64,000 nucleotides of DNA from JAICMB01 sp035295125 (GTDB lineage: Bacteria; Acidobacteriota; Terriglobia; Bryobacterales; Bryobacteraceae). Location: NCBI GenBank assembly GCA_035295125.1, contig DATGJP010000056.1, forward strand, positions 1-64,000, written 5' to 3'. The first letter of the stretch is position 1. Every line of letters begins with the position of its first letter. A model generated the notes under the pieces. That model ran no database searches, had not been told where the DNA came from, and worked only from the letters and a program-made list of their open reading frames with translations. Below are positions 1 to 8,085 of the stretch, one piece after another. The translations under genes were made by a program, and so were the position numbers.

Positions 1-57
1 GCGAGTCCGTCCCTGAAAAGGCTGGCGTCGGCGGTTCGATTCCGTCCCTGGCCACCA
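1..57 (+). tRNA. tRNA-Phe (GAA), 3' part; left attachment site
   Basis: The first 57 bases read as the 3' half of a tRNA: D-stem end GAGT at 3-6, anticodon loop CTGAAAA at 13-19 (anticodon GAA), variable loop GCGTC, T arm GGCGG-TTCGATT-CCGTC, acceptor strand CCTGGCC, then ACCA. The 5' half lies outside the window, so an intact gene cannot be confirmed. The anticodon stem (8-12 with 20-24) has one T-C mismatch and one G-T pair, which is weak. The same 57 bases recur at 8029-8085, so this is the attachment site of the element that follows. Confidence 0.75.
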
Positions 58-95
58 TAATATCAATAACTTACAGACCTTCCAAAACGCAGTTT

Positions 96-112
96 CATTC
101 CATTTCATTCCA
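96..112. other. left-end CATTCCA repeats, putative integrase arm sites
   Basis: CATTCCA occurs at 96-102 and again at 106-112, a 10-bp period, 39 bp inside the left tRNA copy. Three further copies lie inside the right end of the element. Repeats of this kind, in helical phase near both att cores, are what arm-type binding sites of a tyrosine integrase look like; the function is inferred. Confidence 0.45.
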
Positions 113-205
113 AAATTTGTGGCTCATAGGATTTGCCTTCACGGGATGAAGTGCGTCTTGGGGTAGGATTGCTGGCGGGGTCGTCTTATCGGTCCCGCCT
201 TTTTC

Positions 206-634
206 ATGTCACGTGAGGCCCGTGATACGATTCGGTTGATGGCGGCCATCTGGAAAGAGATGTTGAAGCCGGGGCAGAAGGGCTGGCCCACGCCGGATCT
301 ACGCTCGACAACCCACATGCCGGGGTTTCCGCTGCCACCCACACTCCCGCCCTCCCTTGCAACTCGGCAACTGTGGCACGTCCGGGTATGTTCGTTCACC
401 TTCGATTTCCAGAGCTTGGATCAGCTTGAAGCCTGTTTGGTCTACTACCGTCAGAAAATCCGTCCTTCCAGCATCATTCCGTCAGAGCGATTTACGGATT
501 ATGGCGGAGACAGCGGCGAAGCCCAACGGTGGTATGAGCGATTGCCGATGTACCTTCTTGAAGAACCAAAACGCAAGAAAGTTGTGGCAGCATTGGAACG
601 GGCTGTTGACCTGTGGAAACAGGATCAGCGGTAG
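206..634 (+). CDS. hypothetical protein, element cargo
   Basis: The 142-residue product has no domain I can name. The N-terminal 50 residues are proline-rich and low in predicted structure. From about residue 57 there is a compact region, rich in aromatic and charged residues (segments HVRVCSFTFDF, LEACLVYYRQKIRPSS and QRWYERLPMYLLEE), ending in a Lys/Arg-rich helix. The C-terminal region has balanced amino-acid use and looks like a real soluble domain. It is the only gene between the left tRNA end and the minus-strand cargo block. The start is uncertain; a later start that drops the proline-rich leader is possible. Confidence 0.5.
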   Translation: MSREARDTIRLMAAIWKEMLKPGQKGWPTPDLRSTTHMPGFPLPPTLPPSLATRQLWHVRVCSFTFDFQSLDQLEACLVYYRQKIRPSSIIPSERFTDYGGDSGEAQRWYERLPMYLLEEPKRKKVVAALERAVDLWKQDQR

Positions 635-947
635 CTGGCGCAATCCCGCCTCCAATGCGGAAGATATCTGGCCCTAACGTACGTGCAACGTTGTTTTCAA
701 AACTGTCCTCGCACGCACAAAGGCTACGCTTGGTCTACGGAGTGTACGACTTCCAAGGATTCCTGACACCCTATCCGTTCAGAGATGTTGCCGGGAAGGT
801 TCCTTGGAAATTCTTTCCGGCCCTGACAACAGGTGGGTCGGGTTTTATAAATGCCAGCGGATGGGAACCCGTTCCGAGAATTCACTGTCCAATCTGTCAA
901 TCAAAGCCGCCACGCCACTTCCTTCGCCTCCGACGTTTAGAACTCCA
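635..947. other. intergenic, no gene seen
   Basis: This stretch separates a plus-strand cargo gene from the 3' end of a minus-strand one. Open frames across it show no credible protein, and I see no strong hairpin followed by a T run. Confidence 0.4.
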
Positions 948-1289
948 TCATGAAACTTGTGAGTCAGGCGAATCAACCGGAGCCATGCACGACCCACATA
1001 GCTTCGCTCGTGGTGTGCGCAATGGCTTGCCACACTTCTTGCAGAGCGGACGGGGTTGGAAGCAGGTGTGCCGGAAGATATGCCAAGGGTCTGCGATCCG
1101 AAAGCCAGTCAACCGCTCGTATTCCGCCGACATGAGTTCCAGGGTTCTCGGCTGAACCTTCTCTACCAAACCCAGTGGAGCAAGTTCCCGAATGGCGTTT
1201 TTCATCTGATCAGTGACAACGATCTCGTACTCACGCTCGTCGAGCATGGGAACTTCCATTTTGCAGCGCCAGCACCAGAGTATTCTCAT
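948..1289 (-). CDS. zinc-ribbon-like hypothetical protein
   Basis: The product of about 113 residues starts MRILWCWRC if the internal ATG is used; the frame stays open 21 codons further upstream. A CWRC pair near the N-terminus and a C-terminal CKKC-x11-CGSC arrangement look like metal-binding ribbons. Between them a helical segment is rich in Glu and Arg. Small proteins with a paired-cysteine N-terminus and a terminal ribbon recur in Acidobacteriota as unknowns; zinc binding and a nucleic-acid role are inference. It lies in the minus-strand cargo block of the element. Confidence 0.6.
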   Translation of the reverse strand: MRILWCWRCKMEVPMLDEREYEIVVTDQMKNAIRELAPLGLVEKVQPRTLELMSAEYERLTGFRIADPWHIFRHTCFQPRPLCKKCGKPLRTPRAKLCGSCMAPVDSPDSQVS

Positions 1290-1320
1290 CGAAACCAGGC
1301 CAACAACATCGTAAAGAAAA

Positions 1321-2001
1321 TCATTTCTGCTTGTCGTAAACTGATCGAGCAATTGACTGCGAATCTACATCGGAGACCGACTGAAGTAAAATCTGCCAGT
1401 CCACAAAAAGATCATGCAAGCTACCTGCTCGAAAGCCAACCGAAGATGTCCAGATCTGCCTTGGTTCAACCGCACGTCTTATTGCCTTCAAGATTGGACG
1501 CTCGTAGTCGAAACGTCCAGTGAATGTTGCGGTCACGTCGAACTTCGGACATCTCCACGGCCTCTGACAAGGTGAGGTGTCATTTTCCAGTTCGATGAAA
1601 TAAGAGTCAATGGCGTTGCGGAATTGCGAGTAGTTTGCATCCTCCAGAAGAGTGACTGGACGGAGTACCGGGAAGCGATGCCACGTCAATTGTTTTGGGT
1701 GATTAACGTCGGATTGATCTCGAATCTCGGCGTATTCGTAACCATCCATGTGTGACCTGAAATTCGGGTGGTCAGGTATGGCGATTGGGAGCAGTGCTAC
1801 GCAACCCGGCTGCGTCAGAAGCCAACTGGATGTTATGGCTGCTCGAACCTGAACGATCTTCCCACTGAACCGGGCAGGTTCCCTTACCAGATCACACACC
1901 GAAGTTTTGATTGGATTGATGGCATCTGATTGTCCGAAAAGCACGCCGTCAAGCGGCAGGGCGGCGGTCAGGGTGACGACTGTTGCTACACTCAACTTCA
2001 T
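1321..2001 (-). CDS. secreted hypothetical protein
   Basis: The protein is 226 residues. An N-terminal hydrophobic segment (roughly residues 3-22) ending in an A-L-P / F-G-Q region looks like a signal peptide, so the product is probably exported. The mature part begins with a VCDLVREPARFSGKIVQVRA stretch, a pattern I associate with unnamed secreted acidobacterial proteins, and holds three Cys after the leader. No enzyme motif is visible. It is cargo of the integrative element, between the ribbon protein and the serine recombinase. Function unknown. Confidence 0.65.
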   Translation of the reverse strand: MKLSVATVVTLTAALPLDGVLFGQSDAINPIKTSVCDLVREPARFSGKIVQVRAAITSSWLLTQPGCVALLPIAIPDHPNFRSHMDGYEYAEIRDQSDVNHPKQLTWHRFPVLRPVTLLEDANYSQFRNAIDSYFIELENDTSPCQRPWRCPKFDVTATFTGRFDYERPILKAIRRAVEPRQIWTSSVGFRAGSLHDLFVDWQILLQSVSDVDSQSIARSVYDKQK

Positions 2002-2057
2002 CCACGTTCATCATACGCCGAGCAGGGGCCGTACATTGGAAGTGCTTGGAACTAGCG

Positions 2058-2642
2058 TTAATTCTGCGCTTGCAACGCACGGTGTACGCTCATCGTGCTG
2101 TGCCCCGTCTTCGAGGCGATCTCCCGTAAGCTGAAACCCTGTTCCCGCAACGTCGCCAACTTTGCACGATCCATGATGACATGCGGACGACCAAGAACCG
2201 TTCCTTGCGCCCGTGCTCTTTCGAGTCCACTGCGAACCCGGCTTGACAGACGTTCCGCCTCAAACTTCGCCACAGTCGCCAGAATGCCAATTACGGCATC
2301 ACTGAAGGCCCCCAGCGAATCAATCCATTGCTCCTGGAGGCTCCGGTACTTGACGCCATAATGCGAAAGCTGATTGAGTAGCAGGAGCGTCGGCAGCACG
2401 CCCTGTCTGCTCAGTCTGTCCAAAGACCAGAAAAGCAGTACGTCGTATTTTCGCTTCCTTCCGGCCTCAAGAGCTTTCTTCAGTTGCGGACGGTCAGCCT
2501 TTCGCCCGGAAACTTGGTCGTGGAATTCAGCGACGACGGTCCAGCCCATCTTTTCGGCATAGGCGTGAAGTTCACGGGTCTGGTTCGTGAGTTCCTGTCT
2601 TCCGTCATCCGTGCTTGTCCTGGCGTAGATCGCAACCTTCAT
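2058..2642 (-). CDS. serine recombinase (resolvase/invertase family)
   Basis: The 194-residue protein has the resolvase catalytic fold: MKVAIYARTSTDD places the nucleophile Ser at residue 10, LLFWSLDRLSRQG carries the conserved Arg pair, and AKFEAERLSSRVRSGLERAR is the long E helix. The C-terminal 45 residues (LREIASKTGHSTMSVHRAL) form a helix-turn-helix. Length and layout match small resolvases and invertases, not the large transposon integrases. In an element that already has a tyrosine integrase, a resolvase would most simply resolve multimers of a circular form, or invert a segment; this is inference. A 12-bp palindrome sits about 18 bp upstream. Confidence 0.9.
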   Translation of the reverse strand: MKVAIYARTSTDDGRQELTNQTRELHAYAEKMGWTVVAEFHDQVSGRKADRPQLKKALEAGRKRKYDVLLFWSLDRLSRQGVLPTLLLLNQLSHYGVKYRSLQEQWIDSLGAFSDAVIGILATVAKFEAERLSSRVRSGLERARAQGTVLGRPHVIMDRAKLATLREQGFSLREIASKTGHSTMSVHRALQAQN

Positions 2643-2659
2643 GATTTTTAGTGTATCAT

Positions 2660-2671
2660 AAACACGTGTTT
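2660..2671. promoter_or_regulatory. palindrome upstream of the serine recombinase
   Basis: AAACACGTGTTT is a perfect 12-bp palindrome, 18 bp before the recombinase start codon on the minus strand. It could be an operator or part of a recombination site. Only the symmetry is seen; the role is inferred. Confidence 0.35.
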
Positions 2672-3023
2672 GTGGTACAGTTTTGAAGCACGGCGAACTG
2701 GTTTAGATGGTGGAAGTTTTTCGGCGTTCTCCAGAAGGGTTTTTGATACAAGTCGGGTGTGCCGATTTTAGGATTGTGGAAATAAATGTTTAGGTGGCAC
2801 ACGGTCTTGATCGGCTGTCCGATGAAGATTTTTGACCGCCTATCCCTTGCGCCTCGTGGTGTCCCCGGCAAACAAGCATCTCGGATCAGCAAGTACCTCC
2901 CGATGCGTCCGCACTGATAGCGGTATTCCAGGCAAAACGGCGTCCCGGCCTGAATCCGTATATCACGATGGTTTCCTGTCTATCACGGCAGTCCTGATCG
3001 CATCTCGGAGTCATTCAAATGTG
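2672..3023. other. intergenic, no gene seen
   Basis: This interval lies between the recombinase promoter side and the GTTCCCG repeat cluster. It has short open frames only, none with convincing composition. Confidence 0.4.
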
Positions 3024-3215
3024 CGGGAACAACGGGAACACTGAGAACAGGCATGGCAACCTTATTGCCTTTAAGGGTTTACGCTGTTCCCGGTCCTGTT
3101 TCAACCTGTTCCCGCTTTTTGGAACGGGAACAAGATCGGCAAGGAACGGGAACAGCGCATCTCGCTCACGATAAACCGCTTACATCAGGTGTTCCCGTTG
3201 TTCCCGTTGTTCCCG
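3024..3215. repeat. GTTCCCG iteron-like cluster, putative replication origin
   Basis: The heptamer GTTCCCG or its complement occurs nine times in 192 bp: 3024-3030, 3033-3039, 3085-3091, 3108-3114, 3125-3131, 3147-3153, 3191-3197, 3200-3206 and 3209-3215. Both orientations occur and two pairs face each other. The last three lie in the 3' end of the primase-helicase gene, where they encode an REQREQREH tail. Repeats close to an initiator-primase gene are typical of iteron origins in plasmids and satellites. The origin function is inferred. Confidence 0.55.
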
Positions 3216-5822
3216 GTCGATTTCAAATAGGTCGCAAATCGGCAGGGCCGGATTTTTCGCTGCATCAGGTTCACTCAAAAGGGACGGAAGGATCATGTAA
3301 GCGTTCACCATTCCCACGTCGGGTAACCGAACTTTCTTCGTATTCCGCCCTTGATCGTGTTCCAGATATCCCAGCTTCACCAGTTCTTTTGCGATGAGCC
3401 GATGATCGTACCCGGCGCACACCTCATCCTGGAACGCTTCCGGCAGGACGTAGTAGATACATTCATTACCCTTCGATTCACGAAAGCCCGCCCTGTTTGA
3501 CACCGCTGGAGTGCCGCCTTCGTTGTATGGATTCTTCTTCAATTGGAAGCGAGACGAACCGTGCCGTTCAAGGAATGCCTTCACCTGCCTAATCCCGGCA
3601 TCAACGTCTCTTACGCCCTTTCCGCCACGTCTGGTTAGCCATGCCTTGAAGCACGCCGACGCTGCCTGTTCTGCTTCGCCTTTTCCCCAACCTGTGATGT
3701 CCAACTCCGTCGCTAGTTCGCCAGCCGCCGCCACCAGCGCAAATCTGGACAACGCCCGGTAAACTTCGCCTGATGCATCCTTCAGTGCGTGCTTCTGCGA
3801 ATGTTCCCGGATGAATCTATCAATCTCCTTGATGATCAACTTGCGGATATCGTCACGTTGTTCCGCAATCTGGGAAATGAACGTGCGCCCCGCTACTCCG
3901 TGATAGCGATGCGCTGCTTTCGTCAGACTGTCGGCAAAAGAGCCAGCATCGGTGTGACCGGGAATCTTCTCAAATAATCCAAGTTTCATTCCGGCGTCGG
4001 CGTCAATGTCCACACACCGAACTTCTTGCCCACCACGAACCTTTCCGCCGATGGACATCATGTGGTCACGTAATCCAACTTCGCCACTGGATAAAAACAA
4101 CAGCCGCCACTGAAGCGCCTTGCGGGTGCCACCCGACCTCAACATCCGAACCTTACCTTGACCGTTTGCCAACATATACGTGACCTCGCCCACTTCCTTT
4201 GGGTTGGCCTGACCCATTTCATCCAAAACCAAGAGTGCGTCATTGTGCAGACTGGCAACGCCTTCCAGCCCATTGGCTGTACTTCTCCATGAGCGGACAT
4301 AATTCTTTCCGCCGTACACACTGGCGGCAACCCGAAGTGCAGTACTCTTGCCCGTGCTCGAAGGTCCAACGAATTGGAAACCACCTGACTCACCGTCGAT
4401 CAGTTGTAGAAGTGGTGCTGCAAAAGCGGTGGCGACACCAAAGACGAGCCGAGAGTTTCCTGCACATGGTAACGCCACATGCTGTTTCCAATCTTCCAGA
4501 GAACCGGATACGGTGAATTGGTGCTCCACGCCGAACGACTGGAATACCACTTCTTCTCCATCTTCGATTCCGCCCACTGTAGAATCGGGGAAAACATAAC
4601 AGTCATCATGCCAGCCAACCCGGCTCACCGACTTCATGAAAACGGGCGGATTGGCTTCCTGTAAGTAATTTTTGAAAAGCTCACGTGCCTTGCGATTTGG
4701 CGCTACGATCATGCCACCTGCCAGGAGTTCAGCGAGGATTTCGTTACCATCACCTGCCAGCATGGACATTGGCATCGCCCATATATGCAGACGCTCTTCC
4801 AGATCATGCCACTTGAGGAGACGGCCCCACTCGCCGCCTTCGGTATTGCGGGTTGCGGCTACAATCTCGATTTTTGACGAAAGATGAATCGGCGGTTTGA
4901 CTTCGCCGTCGTCCGCAGGTGGTGGCTGGAAGTACACACCGTTGTCCGATACCGAAAATCCAGGCGGAACCGATTTCTGGATTTTGATTGCGTGCTCAAC
5001 CGTTCTTTGACCATAGGTGCGGTCACCACGCTTCTCATCCCACTTGGGGCGCATCAGTGCGGAGTTGCGGAAGATGCGGTCAATCTGTTCACGGTCACGA
5101 GTGCGGTATGCAAGTACGGCGCACAATGCTGCATCGGCAACTGAATGATTGTTATCGTGGGCTGATGTTTCGCCGTGATCGAACAGCTTCACGAACTTTT
5201 CGGCATTCTTGGCATTGCGGCAAGCAGCGATTATCGCTTCATCTGTGCCGCAACTCCCCGGAGATGGAGAGATCTCGGTCACATCGTGCGCTGGTTCCTG
5301 TATCGAAGTTCCAAAGACTTCTTGATGAAGCTCCAGAAGTTCTTCGGTGCGGTCCTCAATTGTGTCTGGCGTGCCTGGAATGTGATTGCCAGTTACAGTG
5401 AAGTAACGTTGGCCGGAATATATTTCGATCCTGCCTTTCTTGCGGCCCGTTGGAGGCAAGTCGCTTTGAGAAGTACACAGAATATGCAATCCCGTCCCTG
5501 ACGGCGATGCTTCCGTGTACGAGTTCAATGTGGACACGATTTCATCTGCCCACTGCTCAATTTCACCATCGTCTGCTACACAATGGTCCAGGTCAACAAA
5601 GACATACGGTTTGTTGATTGCGAACCCTAATCCATCATAGGAAGAATCACTTTGAAGAGCATGGAGCGCCGTGTCAAAATCGGCCCAAGTTTCAGAGTTG
5701 GTGGATGAAGCAGGTTTTCCGGTCTTGGCATCGTAAGGCACCTTCCCTTTACGAACTAGCCAATTCAAGTCATTCTTCAATACTTGCGGTACATCGTTAT
5801 ACGTTTCCTTTCTATTAGTCAT
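3180..5822 (-). CDS. primase-helicase (AEP-like N-terminus, DUF927 region, P-loop ATPase)
   Basis: The 880-residue protein is the replication protein of the element. The N-terminal 170 residues look like an archaeo-eukaryotic-type primase-polymerase: YVFVDLDHC gives the metal-binding acid pair (Asp77, Asp79), and RIEIYSGQRYFTVTGNH matches the later core. A middle region about 300-480 reads as a DUF927-type domain. GPSSTGKST near residue 485 is Walker A and LLVLDEMGQ is Walker B, giving a superfamily 3-like helicase. The C-terminus is helical and ends in an REQ repeat encoded by iteron-like DNA. It is 50 bp downstream of the excisionase-like gene, probably one transcript. Assignment as primase-helicase is firm; exact subfamily is not. 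Confidence 0.85.
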   Translation of the reverse strand: MTNRKETYNDVPQVLKNDLNWLVRKGKVPYDAKTGKPASSTNSETWADFDTALHALQSDSSYDGLGFAINKPYVFVDLDHCVADDGEIEQWADEIVSTLNSYTEASPSGTGLHILCTSQSDLPPTGRKKGRIEIYSGQRYFTVTGNHIPGTPDTIEDRTEELLELHQEVFGTSIQEPAHDVTEISPSPGSCGTDEAIIAACRNAKNAEKFVKLFDHGETSAHDNNHSVADAALCAVLAYRTRDREQIDRIFRNSALMRPKWDEKRGDRTYGQRTVEHAIKIQKSVPPGFSVSDNGVYFQPPPADDGEVKPPIHLSSKIEIVAATRNTEGGEWGRLLKWHDLEERLHIWAMPMSMLAGDGNEILAELLAGGMIVAPNRKARELFKNYLQEANPPVFMKSVSRVGWHDDCYVFPDSTVGGIEDGEEVVFQSFGVEHQFTVSGSLEDWKQHVALPCAGNSRLVFGVATAFAAPLLQLIDGESGGFQFVGPSSTGKSTALRVAASVYGGKNYVRSWRSTANGLEGVASLHNDALLVLDEMGQANPKEVGEVTYMLANGQGKVRMLRSGGTRKALQWRLLFLSSGEVGLRDHMMSIGGKVRGGQEVRCVDIDADAGMKLGLFEKIPGHTDAGSFADSLTKAAHRYHGVAGRTFISQIAEQRDDIRKLIIKEIDRFIREHSQKHALKDASGEVYRALSRFALVAAAGELATELDITGWGKGEAEQAASACFKAWLTRRGGKGVRDVDAGIRQVKAFLERHGSSRFQLKKNPYNEGGTPAVSNRAGFRESKGNECIYYVLPEAFQDEVCAGYDHRLIAKELVKLGYLEHDQGRNTKKVRLPDVGMVNAYMILPSLLSEPDAAKNPALPICDLFEIDREQREQREHLM

Positions 5823-5872
5823 ATTGGTGATGAATTCCTATTTCTGAGTTACTGGCGGATCAGCCGCCCCTG

Positions 5873-6088
5873 TCAGTACGCTTCTCGAAGATGGTGCCAC
5901 GTACTGAATTGTGGCGGTCTGCCACACCTTCGGATGTACTCATTGACATCATCTTCAAAGAACAAAACTTTCCTGCCAATCCGGTGTGCCCGGAGTTGGC
6001 CGGAACTTGCCAGACGGTAGATCGTTTGGGTCGAACAATTCAGCCACGATGCTACCGTCAAGGCCGTGAATAATCGCTTACGTTCCAT
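5873..6088 (-). CDS. excisionase-family HTH DNA-binding protein
   Basis: The 71-residue protein, starting MERKRLFTA, is a winged HTH of the MerR/excisionase type: TVASWLNCSTQTIYRLASSG is the recognition helix pair, and AHRIGRKVLFFEDDVNEYIRR is the wing and closing helix. An upstream ATG would add 20 residues that do not fit the family. It directly precedes the primase-helicase on the same strand. It probably acts as a recombination directionality factor for the integrase, or as the regulator of the replication operon, or both. The DNA-binding fold is clear; the specific role is inferred. Confidence 0.8.
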   Translation of the reverse strand: MERKRLFTALTVASWLNCSTQTIYRLASSGQLRAHRIGRKVLFFEDDVNEYIRRCGRPPQFSTWHHLREAY

Positions 6089-6323
6089 ACTGCTCTCCTG
6101 CCTCTGGAGTCTCACCAGAAGGCAAATAAAAAGACCTGTTTTGGGCAACAGGCCACAGTGATGAATGAGGAGAGGGACGCACGGTAAGTCCTACGTCCCC
6201 GTCGAACTCATCACCATTCTTATTTACACTCGGCTGTTTGCGGGGTGTAATTCTATTGCACCACGGAACGCTATTTTGTCAAGTTTTGCCTAACTCGATA
6301 ACCTGCAATAACTTAGTCGATTA

Positions 6324-6351
6324 TTGACAGAATTAGGAACGGGAGGATACT
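6324..6351 (+). promoter_or_regulatory. candidate sigma-70 promoter toward the integrase
   Basis: TTGACA at 6324-6329 is followed, 16 bp later, by GATACT at 6346-6351. It overlaps the right arm of the CAATAA/TTATTG inverted repeat, a place where a repressor could act. The -10 match is imperfect. Confidence 0.35.
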
Positions 6352-6411
6352 GAAATGGACGGTTTTGGTTACTGCCCGATGCGTACTTTTTGGGTTGGAT
6401 GACTGCCGCCG

Positions 6412-6540
6412 ATGGATATGAAGAGTACGGCTCTGATTCTGGTAGTCACGCTGATGACTCCTGCACGGTTAGTCGAGTTAGGGCGAGTAGTAAGTTTCAG
6501 TGATGCGGTCGGAATTGGGCTTCCGTCTTGCCAAATCTGA
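6412..6540 (+). CDS. possible small exported peptide
   Basis: A 42-codon frame begins MDMKSTALILVVTLM, which looks like a signal peptide or single membrane segment, followed by about 25 residues containing one Cys. There is no clear ribosome site and no relative known to me, so it may be chance. It lies in the control region before the integrase. Confidence 0.2.
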   Translation: MDMKSTALILVVTLMTPARLVELGRVVSFSDAVGIGLPSCQI

Positions 6541-6776
6541 AATCCAGCAGATGAGCGCTCCGGTGTTGGCGTCGGTGTATCCGGCGTCAGCGATCCAGCC
6601 GCAAATGCAGTCTGCCAGAGGAAAGGAGTTTGGAGTATCGAGTAGTTGTAAGAGAAGAGATCGGCAACTTCGCTGGTCAAACAGCCACAGCAGCGCAGCT
6701 TCAGCGGTTAGCAGACTGTGATATTGTTCGTCCGAAGGTAGATCTCGATGAGCCATCGAATGGAGACTTCGACAAG

Positions 6777-7928
6777 ATGGCACGTCGCAGATTTCAGAAT
6801 CCGAAACCTCGAAAGGAGGGCAAGCAATGGGTTCTGTACTATTGGGCGGATGTATTTGAACAGGGCAAACGAAAGCGTAAGAAGAAGCGGCAGGTGTTAG
6901 CGCCGATCACGATGAAGGCACGGGAGGTTCAAAAGGTTGCTTCCGAATTTTTGCGGCCCATGAACCAAGGCTTACAAGCAATCGGAGCGGCAACTAATTT
7001 TGGAACTTTTGTGGAAGGGACGTACAACGAAGTGGTGCTGCCAACTTTTGCGAAAAGCACGAAGGATCGGTATCAAGGAGTAGTTAAAAACTATCTCTTG
7101 CCGCAGTTTGGCGATTTGTGTTTGAGGGACATCACCGAGTTGACTGTCGATAGGTTTTTCGCAGGATTCGAGAAGACGGACTTGGACCACGAATCGGTGG
7201 ATAAGATCAGAGATGTGTTGTCCAGCATTTGCGGTTCAGCAATCCGATATGGCTTGTTGATCAAGAACCCGGTAAAAGGTGTCCGACTTCCCCGGCCAAA
7301 GAAGGGAAAGAAGGACAAGCCGTGGATAACTCAACCGGACTTCGCCAGATTGCTTTTCCTGATTGCGGAGCCGTATGCCACGATGGTTTTCGTCGCAATC
7401 TACACAGGACTGAGGGCCAGCGAACTCATAGGGCTTCGCTGGTCTGATATTCATGAAGATTCGATCACCGTGGACGAAAGATGTTGCCGTGGTGACTGGG
7501 GCGCTCCGAAAAGTGCTGCCAGTAATGCAACCATCCCGGTAAATCGGGCCGTCATCGAGCGGATTCAAGCACTCAAGACGATGACCGTGAGCGTCAGAGC
7601 AGGAAGGGCGACACGGCAGTACAAGGCGGTGAAATCGGCTGGGCCGGATGACCTCGTGTTTCAGTCCGTTCAAACTGGTGCTGTCATGCGGGACAACAAC
7701 ATTCTGGTTCGGCATATCAAACCCGCCGCCCGAAAACTCGGTCTTGATTTCGTGAACTGGCAGGTTCTTCGCCGCTCATACGCAACTTGGCTGAAGGAGA
7801 ACAAAACTGATCCAAAGGACGCACAAGCGCTCATGCGGCATTCACGTGTCCAGACGACGTTGGAGATTTATCAGCAGCACATTCCGGCGTCACAACGAAT
7901 GGCAGTGGATGGATTGTTGGTGAACTGA
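6777..7928 (+). CDS. tyrosine integrase
   Basis: With start MARRRFQNPKPRKEG the product is 383 residues. An AP2-like arm-binding segment is followed by a core-binding domain (TFVEGTYNEVVLPTFAKST) and a catalytic domain. Catalytic residues visible, in this numbering: Arg213 (YTGLRASEL), Lys245, Arg332 (QVLRRSYATWL), His355 (LMRHS) and nucleophile Tyr365 (TTLEIYQQH). The first His of the usual HxxR box is Gln (QVLR), a substitution I believe also occurs in relatives. The gene ends 100 bp before the right tRNA copy, as usual for integrases of tRNA-targeted elements. The frame is open 49 codons further upstream; that extension has no integrase-like features. Confidence 0.92.
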   Translation: MARRRFQNPKPRKEGKQWVLYYWADVFEQGKRKRKKKRQVLAPITMKAREVQKVASEFLRPMNQGLQAIGAATNFGTFVEGTYNEVVLPTFAKSTKDRYQGVVKNYLLPQFGDLCLRDITELTVDRFFAGFEKTDLDHESVDKIRDVLSSICGSAIRYGLLIKNPVKGVRLPRPKKGKKDKPWITQPDFARLLFLIAEPYATMVFVAIYTGLRASELIGLRWSDIHEDSITVDERCCRGDWGAPKSAASNATIPVNRAVIERIQALKTMTVSVRAGRATRQYKAVKSAGPDDLVFQSVQTGAVMRDNNILVRHIKPAARKLGLDFVNWQVLRRSYATWLKENKTDPKDAQALMRHSRVQTTLEIYQQHIPASQRMAVDGLLVN

Positions 7929-7932
7929 TGTT

Positions 7933-7968
7933 CATTCCAATTCTCATTCCATTGTCATTCCAATTCCA
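7933..7968. other. right-end CATTCCA repeats, putative integrase arm sites
   Basis: CATTCCA occurs at 7933-7939, 7945-7951 and 7956-7962, followed by AATTCCA at 7962-7968. Spacing is 11-12 bp, close to one helical turn. They start 5 bp after the integrase stop and end 61 bp before the att core. Together with the left-end pair at 96-112 they suggest arm-type sites. Confidence 0.5.
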
Positions 7969-8028
7969 AGGAGGTTTTTAGGCTCAAAATGAAAGGGACG
8001 GTCAACAGAATCAATCAGATAACAATGG

Positions 8029-8085
8029 GCGAGTCCGTCCCTGAAAAGGCTGGCGTCGGCGGTTCGATTCCGTCCCTGGCCACCA
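8029..8085 (+). repeat. right attachment site (57-bp copy of tRNA-Phe 3' end)
   Basis: This is identical to bases 1-57, ending in the tRNA CCA. The bases before it do not form the 5' half of a tRNA, so this copy is an att site and not a gene. Exact identity over 57 bp argues for a recent or still mobile insertion. Confidence 0.9.

Larger units (their letters stand above)
6089..6776. other. control region between excisionase and integrase genes
   Basis: About 690 bp separate the divergent excisionase and integrase genes. The part 6220-6350 is AT-rich and holds an inverted repeat, CAATAA at 6306-6311 and TTATTG at 6321-6326, and a looser one around 6243-6262. It is a plausible lysogeny-type switch region with operators for the HTH protein. 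The integrase frame is open back to 6630, but that extension is not typical of the family. Confidence 0.45.
1..8085. mobile_element. tRNA-Phe-integrated element with own primase, integrase and serine recombinase
   Basis: The unit is bounded by perfect 57-bp direct repeats of a tRNA-Phe 3' end. Inside are a tyrosine integrase facing the right end (6777-7928), an excisionase-like HTH protein (5873-6088), a primase-helicase (3180-5822), a serine recombinase (2058-2642) and three cargo genes. No terminase, capsid, relaxase or type IV secretion gene is seen, so it resembles a satellite or integrative plasmid that replicates itself but would need help to transfer. Five of the six interior genes nearest the left end and centre lie on the minus strand. 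Confidence 0.85.

Noticed and set aside
1..57. The 57-bp repeat as the 3' end of tmRNA
   Set aside because: The variable loop, anticodon loop CTGAAAA and acceptor strand CCTGGCC fit tRNA-Phe; tmRNA ends and their alanine-type acceptor differ.
3024..3215. CRISPR array
   Set aside because: The repeat is only 7 bp, occurs in both orientations with irregular spacing, and part of it codes for a protein tail.
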